Shown here piece by piece: positions 34,735 to 46,100 of a DNA stretch of 64,000 bases. This DNA comes from Lotus japonicus (Eukaryota > Streptophyta > Magnoliopsida > Fabales > Fabaceae). Positions within the stretch are counted from its first letter, which is position 1. Each line of letters starts with the position of its first letter. The notes beneath the pieces are model-generated. The model saw nothing but the letters and a program-made list of their open reading frames with translations. It ran no database searches and was not told where the DNA came from. The stretch is taken from positions 25,285,780 to 25,349,779 of the forward strand of contig NC_080041.1 in NCBI RefSeq assembly GCF_012489685.1, given 5' to 3'. Both the position numbers and the translations under genes were made by a program.

Positions 34735-36594
34735 TCAAATACAAAAGGATATTCCCATCAATACTCCTAGCTCGACTAAGACGTTGCGATCGCCCGGTGG
34801 GAAAAATTCCCTGAAGGTGGGGCACCCCGCGCGTAGGAGACTCGATATGGCTTCTTCTGCCACGCTGTCAAGGCCGAAATTCTCAGCTCCTCTCATGTTA
34901 TCAAAGAAGGGATCAAACAACATAAAGTCGACAAGAGTAGGTTGCTGGTATGGGGGAGAGTTCTCTTCCTCGACAGCGTTCAGATGACTGGCGGCAGGAG
35001 AACAGGGGTGAGGAGAAGGCGAGACAACAGGAGCTTGATCCTGGGAAGCCCTGGGGGAGCTTACCTCAGCTTGTTGGGATGTATGGTCAGAAGGGGATGT
35101 TGTTTGAGTAAGATCAGGGACAGCGTTCTCGGAGACGCCTTGACCAATAGAAGTCTCCTTAAGAAGGGGTGAGGTTTCTACCTCGCCGCCCTTGGGGTCC
35201 GGTTCGTCCTCGCCCGCCACGCCCTAGGGAGGAACAGATGACTTGTCGGTTTTGACCCCCTTGGCTTTCTTCTTTTTATTCTTTAGCAGAGGGATAGCGG
35301 CTATGGTTCCTCCGTCTGTGCCAAGATCAGTTTCTTTGGATTTGTGGGAGTCTTCCGCTAAGGGGGGAAGAGCGGTGTTGATGGTAGAACTCGGCTCCGG
35401 CTCGTCAGTCTCAGGAGGAATGACAGCATCAGGCGTGAGTTCGTTAGACCCAGGAGCTGCAGTGTGTGGCGTTGCCCCGCCGGCCTCAGGAGAGGGTGGC
35501 TTAGGCTCAACCGATGCGGACCCGCGTACCCGTTTCCTTGGGGAGGGGGCGGTGGTCTCGGTGCCGGCATCTGCAGCAGTGCGTTTCCTCTTACTTCTGT
35601 TGGTGTTGAAGACGGGATGAAATTCGAAATTTTTGGCGGCCAGGGCACGCTCCAGTTCGGTTTTAGTAAAATTCATTTCTCCCAGGAATGAACCAAGGGT
35701 GTTCTTGCGAGCGGCCTCGAGCAATTGGGAACACTCAAGGACCGAAAGCCCAGCGAGAAAGCCAATGACGATTTTATCTCCATCACTCAGCGATGCATCT
35801 GACGGCGGCGGAACATCGCGAGGGCTCTTGGTCCAGTAGAAGGGAAACAGGGCAGTCCCGTCCCGAAGGGTGAAAGCTTCAGGATAAGTAGGATGCACGG
35901 TTATACGGAAGTACCGGCGCCCAGGTCCCATCATGTCATTGCTCTTGCAGGGGTGGAGACGCTGGCGGCCTATGCGTGATTTCAGGGAAACCCACCCTAG
36001 GGTTTTGGTTTTTAAAGACTTCGGCTCCACGGCTTAGAAGTAAAAGAAGTGGGCGGTTTTTAATTCAAGGCCAACGACATCGCAGAGAATCTCAAAACAA
36101 CGAACGAAGGCCCAGGCGTTCTGATGTAGTTGATAGGGGGCCACGTTGATTTCCCTCATAACTTGGCGAAGGAAAGGGGAGAAGGGCAGTTTGATTCCTA
36201 GGTCGAGGAATAGATATTCGTAGACATAAAAGAAGTGGGATCTCTCCACGCCATGGTCGACCGCACGGTGCTGCCAGGGCCGGCGAATCGATAGGCATCT
36301 CCCGGTGACAAGAACCTCTTCGAGAGATTTCTCATAGCAAAACCCACCATTCTGGCGGGCCATCTCAGTAACAGACTCATCAGAGAACAATTCAGAGGTT
36401 TGGCAAATGGCCTTTTGAACGAGGGTTTTATCCGCGGACTCTGGACGGGTGGCAAACACCCAGCGCCAGAAAGCGATGATTTCCCCCTCGCCCAGGGGAA
36501 GTCCTCCGGAGGGAGGAAGGTCAAATGGAGGCGGAGGCACATGAGCCATGCTTCGGGATCGAGAAGATTTTTTAGTACGGCGTGGGGAAGTCAT
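34735..36594 (-). pseudogene. Antisense extra ORF of element 2 (intron-free, two in-frame stops)
   Basis: It starts at 36594 (MTSPRRTKKSS). One frame continues through HFFYVYEYLFLDLGIK, a TAA at about 36031-36033, RYFRITVHPTYPEAF and ALFPFYWTKSP, a TAG at 35222-35224, and SSLLRAGC, ending at 34735. The long coiled-coil C-terminus of elements 1 and 3 is missing. At 35678-35690 GSFLGEMNFTKTELERAL is continuous, exactly where elements 1 and 3 have an intron. Apart from two stops the reading frame is kept over 1.8 kb, which suggests selection until recently. Function unknown. Confidence 0.78.
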
Positions 36595-37196
36595 TCTTGC
36601 TGAAGGAGAAGAGTGGAGTGAAGACGCGATAAGGTGCTAGGGTAAAAGTTTTTGGCAAGATGTGAGGATTATAGAAGTGGTGAATGATGGAACAATGGGG
36701 ATTTAAGAGTTAAAATGAGTAGCGGTTGGGGAATCGTGTCTCATCGTGGTAAGGTGGAATGATTACACTGGGAGAACGTGACGCAGTTTTTGGGGAAATG
36801 GGAACGACACAATAAGTGAAAAGTTGCAACCGCTAAAGTTCATTGCTTTAAATTCAAATTGATAGACTTTATTGTGATTTGAAGGGACACATCGGAGATA
36901 GCGGTTAAGATTTTGTGGATTCGTTGGACTTTGTGTTATCCTAATGCATTACATGTGGCTTACACGCGTCACTTCATCGTGGTCCAAGGCGGTCATTACT
37001 GGAACGAGACGAGGGATCCAAGTGCTGTCGCCACGAGCCAACTTGTGGACTCATGGGATCGAAGGAATTCGCTGGGAAAATCAAAGAATTAGTCTAAGGC
37101 TCTAGTTATCAAGCCATGTTGGCAATTGTTTTAAGTCATTAGACTCCGGCTTTAGGTAACTTACTCATGATTGTCGCCTTGTGTTTTTCCTTAAAA

Positions 37197-37231
37197 GACA
37201 CACTCAGCTCTCATGCTTCGAGCTCGGTGTC
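37197..37231 (+). other. Conserved hairpin-forming stretch before the 3' LTR (element 2)
   Basis: It is the same sequence as at 8466-8500 (arms GACACACTCAGCTC and GAGCTCGGTGTC), followed by TTG and the LTR. There is no purine tract. Confidence 0.6.
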
Positions 37232-37234
37232 TTG

Positions 37235-37554
37235 TGGACTGGGCGAGACCCTGGGGTCCCTCGCCCAAGCGCGCCAGCCTGTGGCGACATGTGAGCCAGG
37301 TAGTTGGGCTTTCTCCCAGGAGGCCCAACTGGCCCATTAGGAGAAGTTAGGGGCTCCAAGTCCAACTCCCGAATCTATAAATAGGGAGCGGTCACCAATT
37401 GTAAGGGACTCTTGCTTCATTTGAGAAATAAAAGACTTGAAATTCAGTTATTTTCTCTCTCTAAGCGGTTACGCTTTCATTCTCTCTAGATTCTCACATC
37501 ACGATCCTCTCACTATGGGTACCGTACCTCATCTCTATGTTCTTGGATAGAACA
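37235..37554 (+). repeat. 3' LTR of Tat element 2
   Basis: It starts TGGACTGGGCGAGACCC, ends TTGGATAGAACA, and aligns base by base with 31842-32160. Confidence 0.92.
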
Positions 37555-38466
37555 CCAGCATTTATTTCATGTCTTTATATTAATTTACTTACGGGTCGTT
37601 CGGGTGCTTGTCAGTTTCCAAACGCAAATTTAAAAACAAAACACTTTCAATAAAAATAGAGCTGATATGAGTTTTTACTTAATTTCAAAACCGTTTTAGC
37701 TTTTTTCCTAAAATCACAAAATATGGTTTTGTAACTTCATCACCAACACCATCCACCGCCACCACCCACCATCCTCACCAAGAATCTCCACTGGCCCCAC
37801 CACCATTGCCATTGCCACAACCACTACCACCACCACCAACCTCCACCGCCACCACCTCCACTTGCATCCTCCACCAATACCATCGCCGCCACAACCAGCA
37901 AGCACTGCCTACACTACCACACTCTCACACTACCACCGCCTCCACCACCCTTCACCAGTGTCATCACCACCTCTGCCATCACTCGCACTACTACTACCGC
38001 TGCCACAGCCGCCACCACCCTCCAACGTACATAACCATTTACACCTCCACCACCACCATAATGGCCACTACACACCACTACACAAACCACCATGTCGCTG
38101 CCACCATCATCATCGTCAAGACCACCAAGTAAAATCCTCTCTCAACCACCACACCTTCATCGCCATCACAACCACCTAAATTGACACCTCCACCGCCACC
38201 GGCGTCGGCACCACCACTCACACTATAATGTTATTTGTAACCGTATTTGTAAACAGAATATAATCATTGATCCAAATTACAAATTTCTTGTATTTGAATT
38301 ATTTTTCTAGTGCCTTTATTTATTTCCAACATTTATATCAAGTCTTTATCTTAATTTACTTAGGGTCGTTTGGGGTGGTTGTTAGTTTTCAAATGCAAAT
38401 TTGAAAATGAAACACCTTCGGCAAAAATTGAGCTGAAGTGAGTTTTTATTGAACTTTAAAACTGTG

Positions 38467-38751
38467 TGTTCTAGGAACGAACATTGAAGGAAGGGATAGT
38501 ACATAGAGAGTGGAGGAATGTGCTAAAGAGAGAATGAGAATGAGAGAGAGAATGCTGAATTTCATGTGTTATTTCATCAAATGAGCAAAAAAAGTCCCTT
38601 ACAATTGATGTTCACCTCCTATTTATAGAACTTGGGTACTACCTATTGGGCCCATTGGGCCCCTGAAGTTGAGGCCCAACTTAAGTCCAGGATCCCGCCC
38701 TTGGGCGGGCCGAACCCTGGGCGTCGCCCCTCTAGGGGCTCGCACAGTCCA
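38467..38751 (-). repeat. 3' LTR of Tat element 3
   Basis: On the plus strand it runs TGTTCTAGGAACG to CGCACAGTCCA. A minus-strand TATA box CTATAAATAGGAGG lies near 38619-38632. The next bases CTAGTCCA repeat the LTR start, so the 3' edge may be 9 bp longer. Confidence 0.92.
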
Positions 38752-38762
38752 CTAGTCCACAA

Positions 38763-38797
38763 GACACCGAGTTCGAAGTATGAGAGCTAAGTGTGTC
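38763..38797 (-). other. Conserved hairpin-forming stretch before the 3' LTR (element 3)
   Basis: The minus strand has GACACACTTAGCTC and GAACTCGGTGTC arms, homologous to those of elements 1 and 2 and about 12 bp from the LTR. Confidence 0.6.
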
Positions 38798-39406
38798 TTT
38801 TAAACGATTTTACATGCATCCTATGGTGTGCTGGAATCTAAGCTGCCAACATGGCTTAAGGAAAAAAGAAGAAAACTACACCGCCGACATGGCGTAAGCG
38901 AAAGGAAACAAGCATCTTTAATCGCCCAGTCCACTGGTCTTGGCGAGCGACCCAAACCGGAAAGTCCACAAGTCCACTGGCGGCGGGAACGATAGCTTTG
39001 TACTGACGATTGGTTGGAGTAGGCGAGCGTCTTTTGTTCGGCGAGCCAGGTGACAGGTGTTAATCATGTACTGATCATCCAAGTGTTGGCTGGCGATGCC
39101 CCTGGCGGGCGGCTAAACTTTACTGGCGACACCATTTGTTAGGCGATGGCATTTAGTCTTCATGGAGGCGAGGCCTTTCGCGCTTTCCCTTGTTTCAAAA
39201 ACCTTTCAAATCTCTAACTGCTCCATGTGATACGTCAGTTACGTCAGTTTTCCCTTTTCTCCGCAACCGTCACCTCACTCCTCATAACTGTCCAATCATG
39301 CGCAGTAACTCCCCATCACACGCGACCCACTTCCCAAAAACCATCATGACCTCCAGCTTTCCACACGCGTCCACCACGCGTCACCTCTCCAACTTCCCCC
39401 CTTGCC

Positions 39407-39616
39407 TATAAAAACCCTTTTCCCCTACAATCATCCCTTTCCGAAACCTCTCTTTACCTCTCTTATCGCTTACCAAGCTCCCTCTTCCAACTTCCGCTCC
39501 GGTGCCGCCGCCTTTCACCCTTCCCGCTACCCACTCTTCACGTCCTTACCCGGTGAGTCCTTGTTCCCTTATCTCTGCATCTTATCTCTACTTATCTTTC
39601 CTTATCCCTTACTTAG
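39407..39616 (+). promoter_or_regulatory. Promoter and 5' leader intron of the antisense gene (element 3)
   Basis: TATAAAAA at 39407-39414 is preceded by pyrimidine-rich DNA and followed by ACCCTTTTCCCCTACAATC, a reasonable start region. In the leader, CGGTGAGTCC (donor at 39553) and TTACTTAG (acceptor ending 39616) frame a possible 64-bp intron just before the ATG at 39626. Together they indicate a transcription unit independent of the LTR. Prediction only. Confidence 0.5.
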
Positions 39617-39625
39617 TTGTCAAAA

Positions 39626-42236
39626 ATGGCTTCAAACCCTAACTCCCCTAATCACACCTCTTCTTCTGAGAATGACCCCGACTCTACCGCAGCCGGCGGC
39701 CTCCGTCTAGAGGTTCCGAAAATTCCCCAGTACCGAACGAAAACCTTTGCAACCCTGCCCCTTCCAGTCCAGATAGCACCCTCCCACGAAGCGATAGACC
39801 AACCCTCCGTTTTCCAGGATAGGGAGCCTATCGTGGAATTCGTGAGCAGCCTTGGTGGTTTATTTGACGATGATGAAATAAACGACAAACTCAGGATTTG
39901 GCCCTGCAGTGCTGAGGACCGCCCCTGGCTTCATAGGGCCAAAGGCGATGTGAAAAGATCCCATTTTTTCTTCGTTTATGAGTATATGTTTGGCGAGCTT
40001 GGAGTCAGGCTTCCTTTCTCGCCCTTCGTTCAAACCGTCCTCCGCGATATCAATGCGGCTCCCTGTCAACTCCATGCCAACGCCTGGGCCTTCATCCGGT
40101 GCTTTGAGATCTTGTGCGCCGCTGTTGGCACCGCCCCATCTCCCACCTACTTCTTCTACCTCTACGATGTTGACCCCAAGTCCATCAAAAATAAAGGATG
40201 GATCTCCCTAAAGGCCCGAGCCGTCCGTAAGTGCCTGAACCCTCATAAGAGTAACGCGAAGTCCTCCTTCGCCCGGCGATATTTCCGCGTGGCAGTTCAC
40301 CCCGCCTATCCTGAAGCTTTCACCCTTAGGGACGGGACTGCCCTTTTTCCCCTTTACTGGACGGAGAAGCCCAATGGGATTACCGACCCTTCAGAAGAAT
40401 CTTTGTCTCTCAATGACAAAGCCTTTTTGAATCTCCTTGCTCCGCTTCATATACTTGACTGCTCAACAGTCCTTGAGGGTGCTCGCCTCTCAAGGACACC
40501 CAAATACTTAGGTCACATAATTTATTTTTACCATCGCCATTTCTCTTCTCACCCCTCATGTCGCTACTGACCCTCTTTTTTTTTATTGTTGCAGAAGATA
40601 TGAATTTCACCAACGCTGAGCTCTTGAAAGCCTGTGAGAGGAAAATGGCCCGCTTTTCCCCGAAGTTCAACACTGAAGGCGACGGGAAAAAACGGGGCGG
40701 TGCTGAGAACCAAGCCGAGGGAGCTCAGGCCCCCAAGAGGAGGAGATTAGTCAAAGGCTCCTCCGCCAGCTCCTCCAATCCCGGCGCTCAACCCACCGCC
40801 GCCGCTGTGGCCAAAGGCAAGAAAACTGCCACCACCGCTGCCATTGCAAGCTCCAAGTCTCCAACTGACGGGACGAGCCAACTCCCTGCCGCCGAAGCTT
40901 CCGCCGCCGCGGCCACTGAGCCTGTCACTGTCACAGCCCTCGATTCTGCTGCCGCTGGTACAGCCACCGGTGCCGCCGCCAAGTCTGCCACTATAGGCGC
41001 CACAACAACAACCGCTGACCAGTCATCAAATGCTGGCATAAGCGCCGCAGCTGCCGCCACATGCTCCAATGCTGCCGCCGGGGAGAAAGAAAGAGAAACA
41101 GAAAAGGAAAACCCAAAGTCTCCCCCGCGCCAAGTCACACCTCCTAGCCCGCCTCCCACGAACGATGAGCGTTCTTTGTCTCCCCCGCCTCGCCAAGAAG
41201 AAAGACCCTCTCCCAATGCCGCCACCACTTCCGAGGCAGCCCAGATTGAGCAAGCCCCTGGTAACAGAGGTGGTTCTTCTAGCCACTTCAACATGCTACC
41301 CAATGCTATTGAGCCCTCAGAGTTCTTGCTCACTGGCCTCAACCGCGACGTCATAGAAAAAGAAGTGTTGAGCCGAGGCATTAACGAGACCAAGGAGGAG
41401 ACCCTTGCCTGTCTTCTACGCGCTGGGTGCATCTTCGCCCACGCGTTTGACAACTTCAACTCCGCAGCTGCTGAAGCTGAACGGTTGAAGGCTGAGAGTG
41501 CTCAGCACCAAGAAGCCGCTGCTGCTTGGGAAAAGCGCTTCGACAAACTGGTGGCGCAGGCGGGAAAGGAGAAAGTTCATGCCGACAAGTTGATTGGCGC
41601 GGCGGGAAACAGGATCGGCGAGCTGGAAGACCATCTGAAGCTGATGAAGGAGGAGGCGGACGGCCTTGATGCAAGCCTCCAAGCTTGTAAAAAAGAAAAA
41701 GATCAAGTAGAGAAGGACTTGGCCGCCAAGCCAAGGAGTTAGAGCTTGAAACATTGGGCGCTGAACTGGAACTAGCAAAGAAGGCGCGGGCGGAGCAGGA
41801 GAAAAAGTCTGCTGAGTCTTTGGCTTTGGTGAAGGCAGATCTGGAGGCGATGCGGGCTACTTTTGAAGAGATCAAGAAGGTGAACGAGGCTCATGGGGCA
41901 ACCCTCGTCACGAAAGACGCTGAGATTACTTCCCTTCTTGCGAGGATCAAAGAGCTAGAGGGCGAGCTTTCGGTGGAGAAATCCAAAGCCACTGAGGCGA
42001 GGGAACAAGCCGCCGACATTGCCTATGACAGCCACGAACGGGGCTTCTACCTCGCCAAGGACCAGGCTCAACACTTGTTCCCGAATCTTGATTTCAGCGC
42101 CATGGGAGTAATGAAAGAAATCACTGCTGAAGGATTGGTTGGTCCTGATGATCCTCCTTTGATTGACCAAAACCTCTGGACCGCAACTGAAGAAGAAGAA
42201 GAAGAAATAGGAGAAGAAGAAAGAAATGATGAATAG
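39626..42236 (+). CDS. Antisense extra ORF of element 3: Transposase_28-like plus coiled coil
   Basis: Exon 1 (39626-40511) encodes HFFFVYEYMFGELGVRLPFS, LRDINAAPCQLHANAWAFI, RYFRVAVHPAYPEAF and ALFPLYWTEKP, the Transposase_28-type domain of plant gypsy elements. An 83-bp GT-AG intron (40512-40594, acceptor after TTATTGTTGCAG) splits a Glu codon in phase 1. Exon 2 continues DMNFTNAELLKACER, a basic Ala/Pro/Ser-rich linker, LLRAGCIFAHAFDNF and a long Glu/Lys/Ala coiled coil, ending in an acidic tail. A one-base deletion near 41731 separates 41742 from the last frame (41754-42236). About 840 residues if read through. It lies convergent to pol. Similar antisense ORFs are known from Tat elements, but their role is not established. 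Confidence 0.8.
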
Positions 42237-43171
42237 TGTAATTTTAATTTTTACCTAACCTTTACCGCCATTGCTCTCACATCGCCTTTATATTGAATGA
42301 TTGTTAGGTTTAAGCGATTGTTGAATGATTGTTCTCGCCGTAAACCCTTTTGTTTGTTACTTCGCGAATCGCCGCATTCTTATTGTTAAAAAATTTAAGA
42401 ATGAATTTCATAGTTAATCGTCCCGACGCACCGGAGTAATAAAATACTCAACATTATGAGTGACTAAGCACTCGTTTTCCACCTTATTCATTCGTCGACC
42501 TTATAACTTGCGCTACTTTTCACGCGTCATGTGATTGAATTACGCCTAACGATTTCGTGCGTTAATTTTAACTAGGGCTTGTTGCTTGGCATTTCTCCGT
42601 CAAGACTTTAAACATTTTCCACAAAGGGATAAATGGCCTCCATTCTTGAGGGCTTCGCCCGGGGCTTACAATGCTTGGGTCCCAATGGCCATTTGGGGGT
42701 CCCAAGACTTTTGTCTAGTTAACAGCGCTCGTCATATTCTGGTGAGGCTTACCCAGCACATCGTTTACGGGACCGGCGATCACATCAGATTTTCCGGGGG
42801 GAGATTCCCAGGCGTCCAAGGCCATTTGTGGAATCGCCGCCACCTTCAGGGTTCCAGCAAGCCCCTTTGGGGATCAAGCCTGTCCCACCTAGTGATCGCC
42901 GTATTTCTTTACGTCGATCGGCAATTCTGATCGTTAGGGAATCCCTGGAATCTTTGGACATGAATTTCATGAATTTTCGTTTTATTTGATGGAGCGCCTC
43001 GTTAAAAAACTCCCTTCGGAGAAAAAGAGCACGCTTTTATTATGGCGATACATTGGAGAGTTTGGAGATATTTTTTAGAGAAATTAAAGACATCTAACTT
43101 TGGAGAATTCATCTTGGTCATCAGAAGCTCTTCCTTGGAGTTTTCCACCTTTCCAGCTTTCTCGTCCACGA
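42237..43171. other. Convergent spacer of element 3 with inverted-repeat motif at 42994-43034
   Basis: About 930 bp lie between the ends of the antisense gene and pol. The only conserved feature is the motif GCCTCGTTAAAAAACTCCC..GGAGAAAAAGAGC. Read on the minus strand it is TTTTTCTCC-loop-GGGAGTTTTTTAACGAGGC, shared with elements 1, 2 and N. A frame at 42586-42930 has no recognised product. Confidence 0.65.
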
Positions 43172-46100
43172 TCAACTGTAATAATAGCGTAGGCTCAAAC
43201 CATTGAATGACCTGGGTAGTCGCCTCCCATCAAGCTCTTCCAAGTGGTAGGCCCCTGTACCCAAAACTTTGACAATGCGATAGGGACCTTCCCAATTCGG
43301 AGTTAGCTTGTTTCCCGGGGCTCCTGATCGCCACTTGAGGACCAGATCGCCAACTTGCATATCTCGGACGCGAACCCTGCTATTGTACTTGGCGGCCACG
43401 CGCTGCTTCATCGCAGTTTCTCGAATGTGCGCCTCGTCACGCGTTTCAGACAAAAGATCCAACTCCATCGCCATATTGGCTTGATTCTCCCCTTCGAAAT
43501 CTGGCTGAGTCCGCCATGTGAAATTGTCAATCTCCACCGGCAACATGGCATCTACCCCATAGGTCATTCTAAAGGGGGTTTCTCTTGTAGTAGATTGCAC
43601 AGTGGTGTTGTACGACCATAGTACCACTGGGAGTTCATCCAGCCAGACTCCCTTAGCTTCTTCAAGCCGTCGCCTTAATCCACGCAGAATTACCCTGTTT
43701 GCAGATTCTACTTGCCCGTTCGTTTGCGGATGCTCCATAGAGGCGAACCTCATCTGTATGCCCATTTCTTTGCAAAATTCCCTTGTTTGGTTGCTTGAAA
43801 ACTGGGTCCCGTTGTCGGACACGATCGCCCTTGGGATCCCGAACCTGCAAACAATACGCTTCCAGTAAAAGTTGACTATTTTTGCAGAGGTTATTTTGGC
43901 CAGGGGCTCAGCTTCAATCCATTTAGTGAAGTAGTCCACCGCTACTAATATAAACTTCATTTGCGACCTAGCAGTCGGAAAAAGTCCTACTAAGTCCACA
44001 CCCCACATGGCGAAAGGCCATGGGGCGCTCATCGTTACCAGCTCTTTTGGCGGTGCCTTGGACAAATCCGCAAACACTTGACATTTTTTACACCGCTTCA
44101 CAAAGTCCATACAATCCTTCCTGAGGGTGGGCCAGTAGAAGCTCGCCCTTAACACCTTGCAAGCCAAAGACCTCCCCCCGATGTGGCTTGCGCACACTCC
44201 TTCATGCACCTCAGACATTATCGCCTCATATTTCTCTGGCGGCACGCATTTTAACAATGGCGTCGAAAAACCACGGCGATACAAGTGTCTGTCAATGAGA
44301 GTATAGTGGCTCGCCTCTCGCCGTTGCTCCTTCGTGCATTGCTCCACTTCCGCCGGGTCCCCCGCCAAGATAGATAATATAGGTCCCATCCACGTCGCCC
44401 ATCTGTTCACACATGCCATGAGCTCGCCTTCAATGCTGGGGCACGCTAGCGTTTCCTGAATCACACTTTTGTTGTTGCCGGGCTTCCGTGTGCTCGCCAA
44501 TTTGGCCAACGCGTCCGCCCGCTCGTTTTCTGCCCGAGGAACATACTCTACCACAACCTCTTGAAAAAGTGTCATCAAATATCGCACTCGCTCAAGGTAT
44601 TTGATCAGATTGGGATCCTTGACCTGGAAAGTTCCCTTCACTTGATTCTCTACCAACTGCGAGTCCGTTCTTATCAACAACCTTCCGATCTTTACTTCAC
44701 GCGCCAACTTCAATCCGGCGATGAGAGCTTCATATTCTGCCTGGTTGTTTGTTGCCTTGAACTCGAATTTCAGCGATTGCTCCAGTACTAGATCTCCTGG
44801 TCCTTCCAACGTTACTCCCGCGCCACTGCCACTGCTATTGGAGGATCCATCTACAAAGAGAGTCCACTGAGTGTCCACTCTTTCAAACCGGTCTGGGGTC
44901 AACTCCACCACAAAATCAGCCAGTGACTGTGCGCCAACTGTGCCCCGCTTATCATATTGCAACCCATATTCAGATAATTCAACCGACCAGGCGACCAATC
45001 TACCTGACAAATCCGGTTTTTGTAACACTTGTCTCAGAGGCAAATCCGTCTGCACCTTCACTGAAAAACTCTGAAAATAAGGTCTCAACCGCCGGGCGGT
45101 GACAAGGACCGCCAGTGCCGCCTTCTCAATTTTCTGGTATCTGACCTCTGCGCCCCGGAGTATGTGGCTAACAAAATAGACAATTCGATGCTCGCCATCT
45201 ATTTCCTGCAGTATCACAGAACTCAGAGCACTATCACTCACAGCAAAATACAAGTGCAGTGGGTGTCCCTGTATTGGTTTTGACAAGATTGGCGGTGATG
45301 ACAGGAGTTCCTTGAGGCGAACAAAAGCTTCTTCACACTCCGCCGTCCACTCAAATGCAACATTTTTTCGAAGAAACTTGAAAAAAGGGAAAGATCTATC
45401 ACCAGACTTAGGAAGAAATCGAGATAAAGCTGTTATTCGCCCTGTTAAACGCTGGACTTCTTTCACATTAGAGGGGCTTTTCATCTGCTGAATCGCCTTG
45501 CATTTGTCTGGGTTTATCTCTATTCCTCTGGATGTGATCATGAATCCTAAAAACTTGCCGCCCTAAACCCTAAACCCTAAACCAAAAGAGCATTTCTCCG
45601 GGTTGAGGCGCATATTGTGCTTCCTTATCTCGCCGAATGCTTCTTCCAGATCTTGATGATGGTCCAAACCACGTACTGATTTAACGATCATATCATCAAC
45701 ATAGACTTCCATGTTTCTTCCCACCTGTCCAGCGAAAACCCTATCCATCAATCTTTGGTAGGTCGCCCCAGCATTCTTTAATCCAAACGGCATGGTGCGA
45801 TAGCAATAGTTGACTCTGGCGGTCATGAAAGCCGTTTTGTCCTCGTCTGCCGGGTGCATGCGGATTTGATGATAACCAGAATAAGCATCCATCAAGCTAA
45901 GCAGTTCGTTGCCCGAGGCACCATCAACGAGACCGTCAATGCTGGGAAGGGGATACGAATCCTTTGGGCATGCCTTGTTTAAGTCTGTGTAATCCACGCA
46001 CATTCGCCATTTTCCATTCGCCTTCTTTACCATCACGACGTTTGCCAACCACGTCGGATATTTCACCTCCCTGATGAATTCTGCCGCCAGCAACTTGTCA

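Larger units (their letters stand above)
31842..37554 (+). mobile_element. Tat-lineage Ty3/gypsy element 2 (non-autonomous deletion derivative)
   Basis: LTRs at 31842-32160 and 37235-37554 (319 and 320 bp) are near-identical. Flanks CCACA (left) and CCAGCA (right) look like a target duplication with one change. Internal order: PBS, gag, a short pol-linker ORF, an inverted-repeat motif, the antisense extra ORF (minus), a hairpin, the 3' LTR. Protease, RT, RNase H and integrase are absent, so it depends on another element. It lies inside ACC-rich unit copy 1. Confidence 0.93.
31740..38219. repeat. ACC-rich unit, copy 1 (31740-31841 and 37555-38219), split by element 2
   Basis: The unit starts CTATAATGTTATTTGTAA, continues through GTATTTGAATTATTTTTCTAG, then, after the insertion, AGTCTTTATATTAATTTACTTA.GGGTCG, and ends in about 450 bp of irregular ACC/CCACCA repeats. 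It is followed head-to-tail by copy 2 at 38220. Origin unknown. No terminal repeats or coding region are seen. Confidence 0.75.

Noticed and set aside
37714..38179. Frames on both strands in the ACC-rich block (also 48891-49569)
   Set aside because: Same low-complexity effect: Gly/Val- or His/Thr-rich translations without gene structure.
42586..42930. 114-codon plus-strand frame in the spacer of element 3
   Set aside because: It is not conserved in elements 1 and 2 at the same place and shows no domain.
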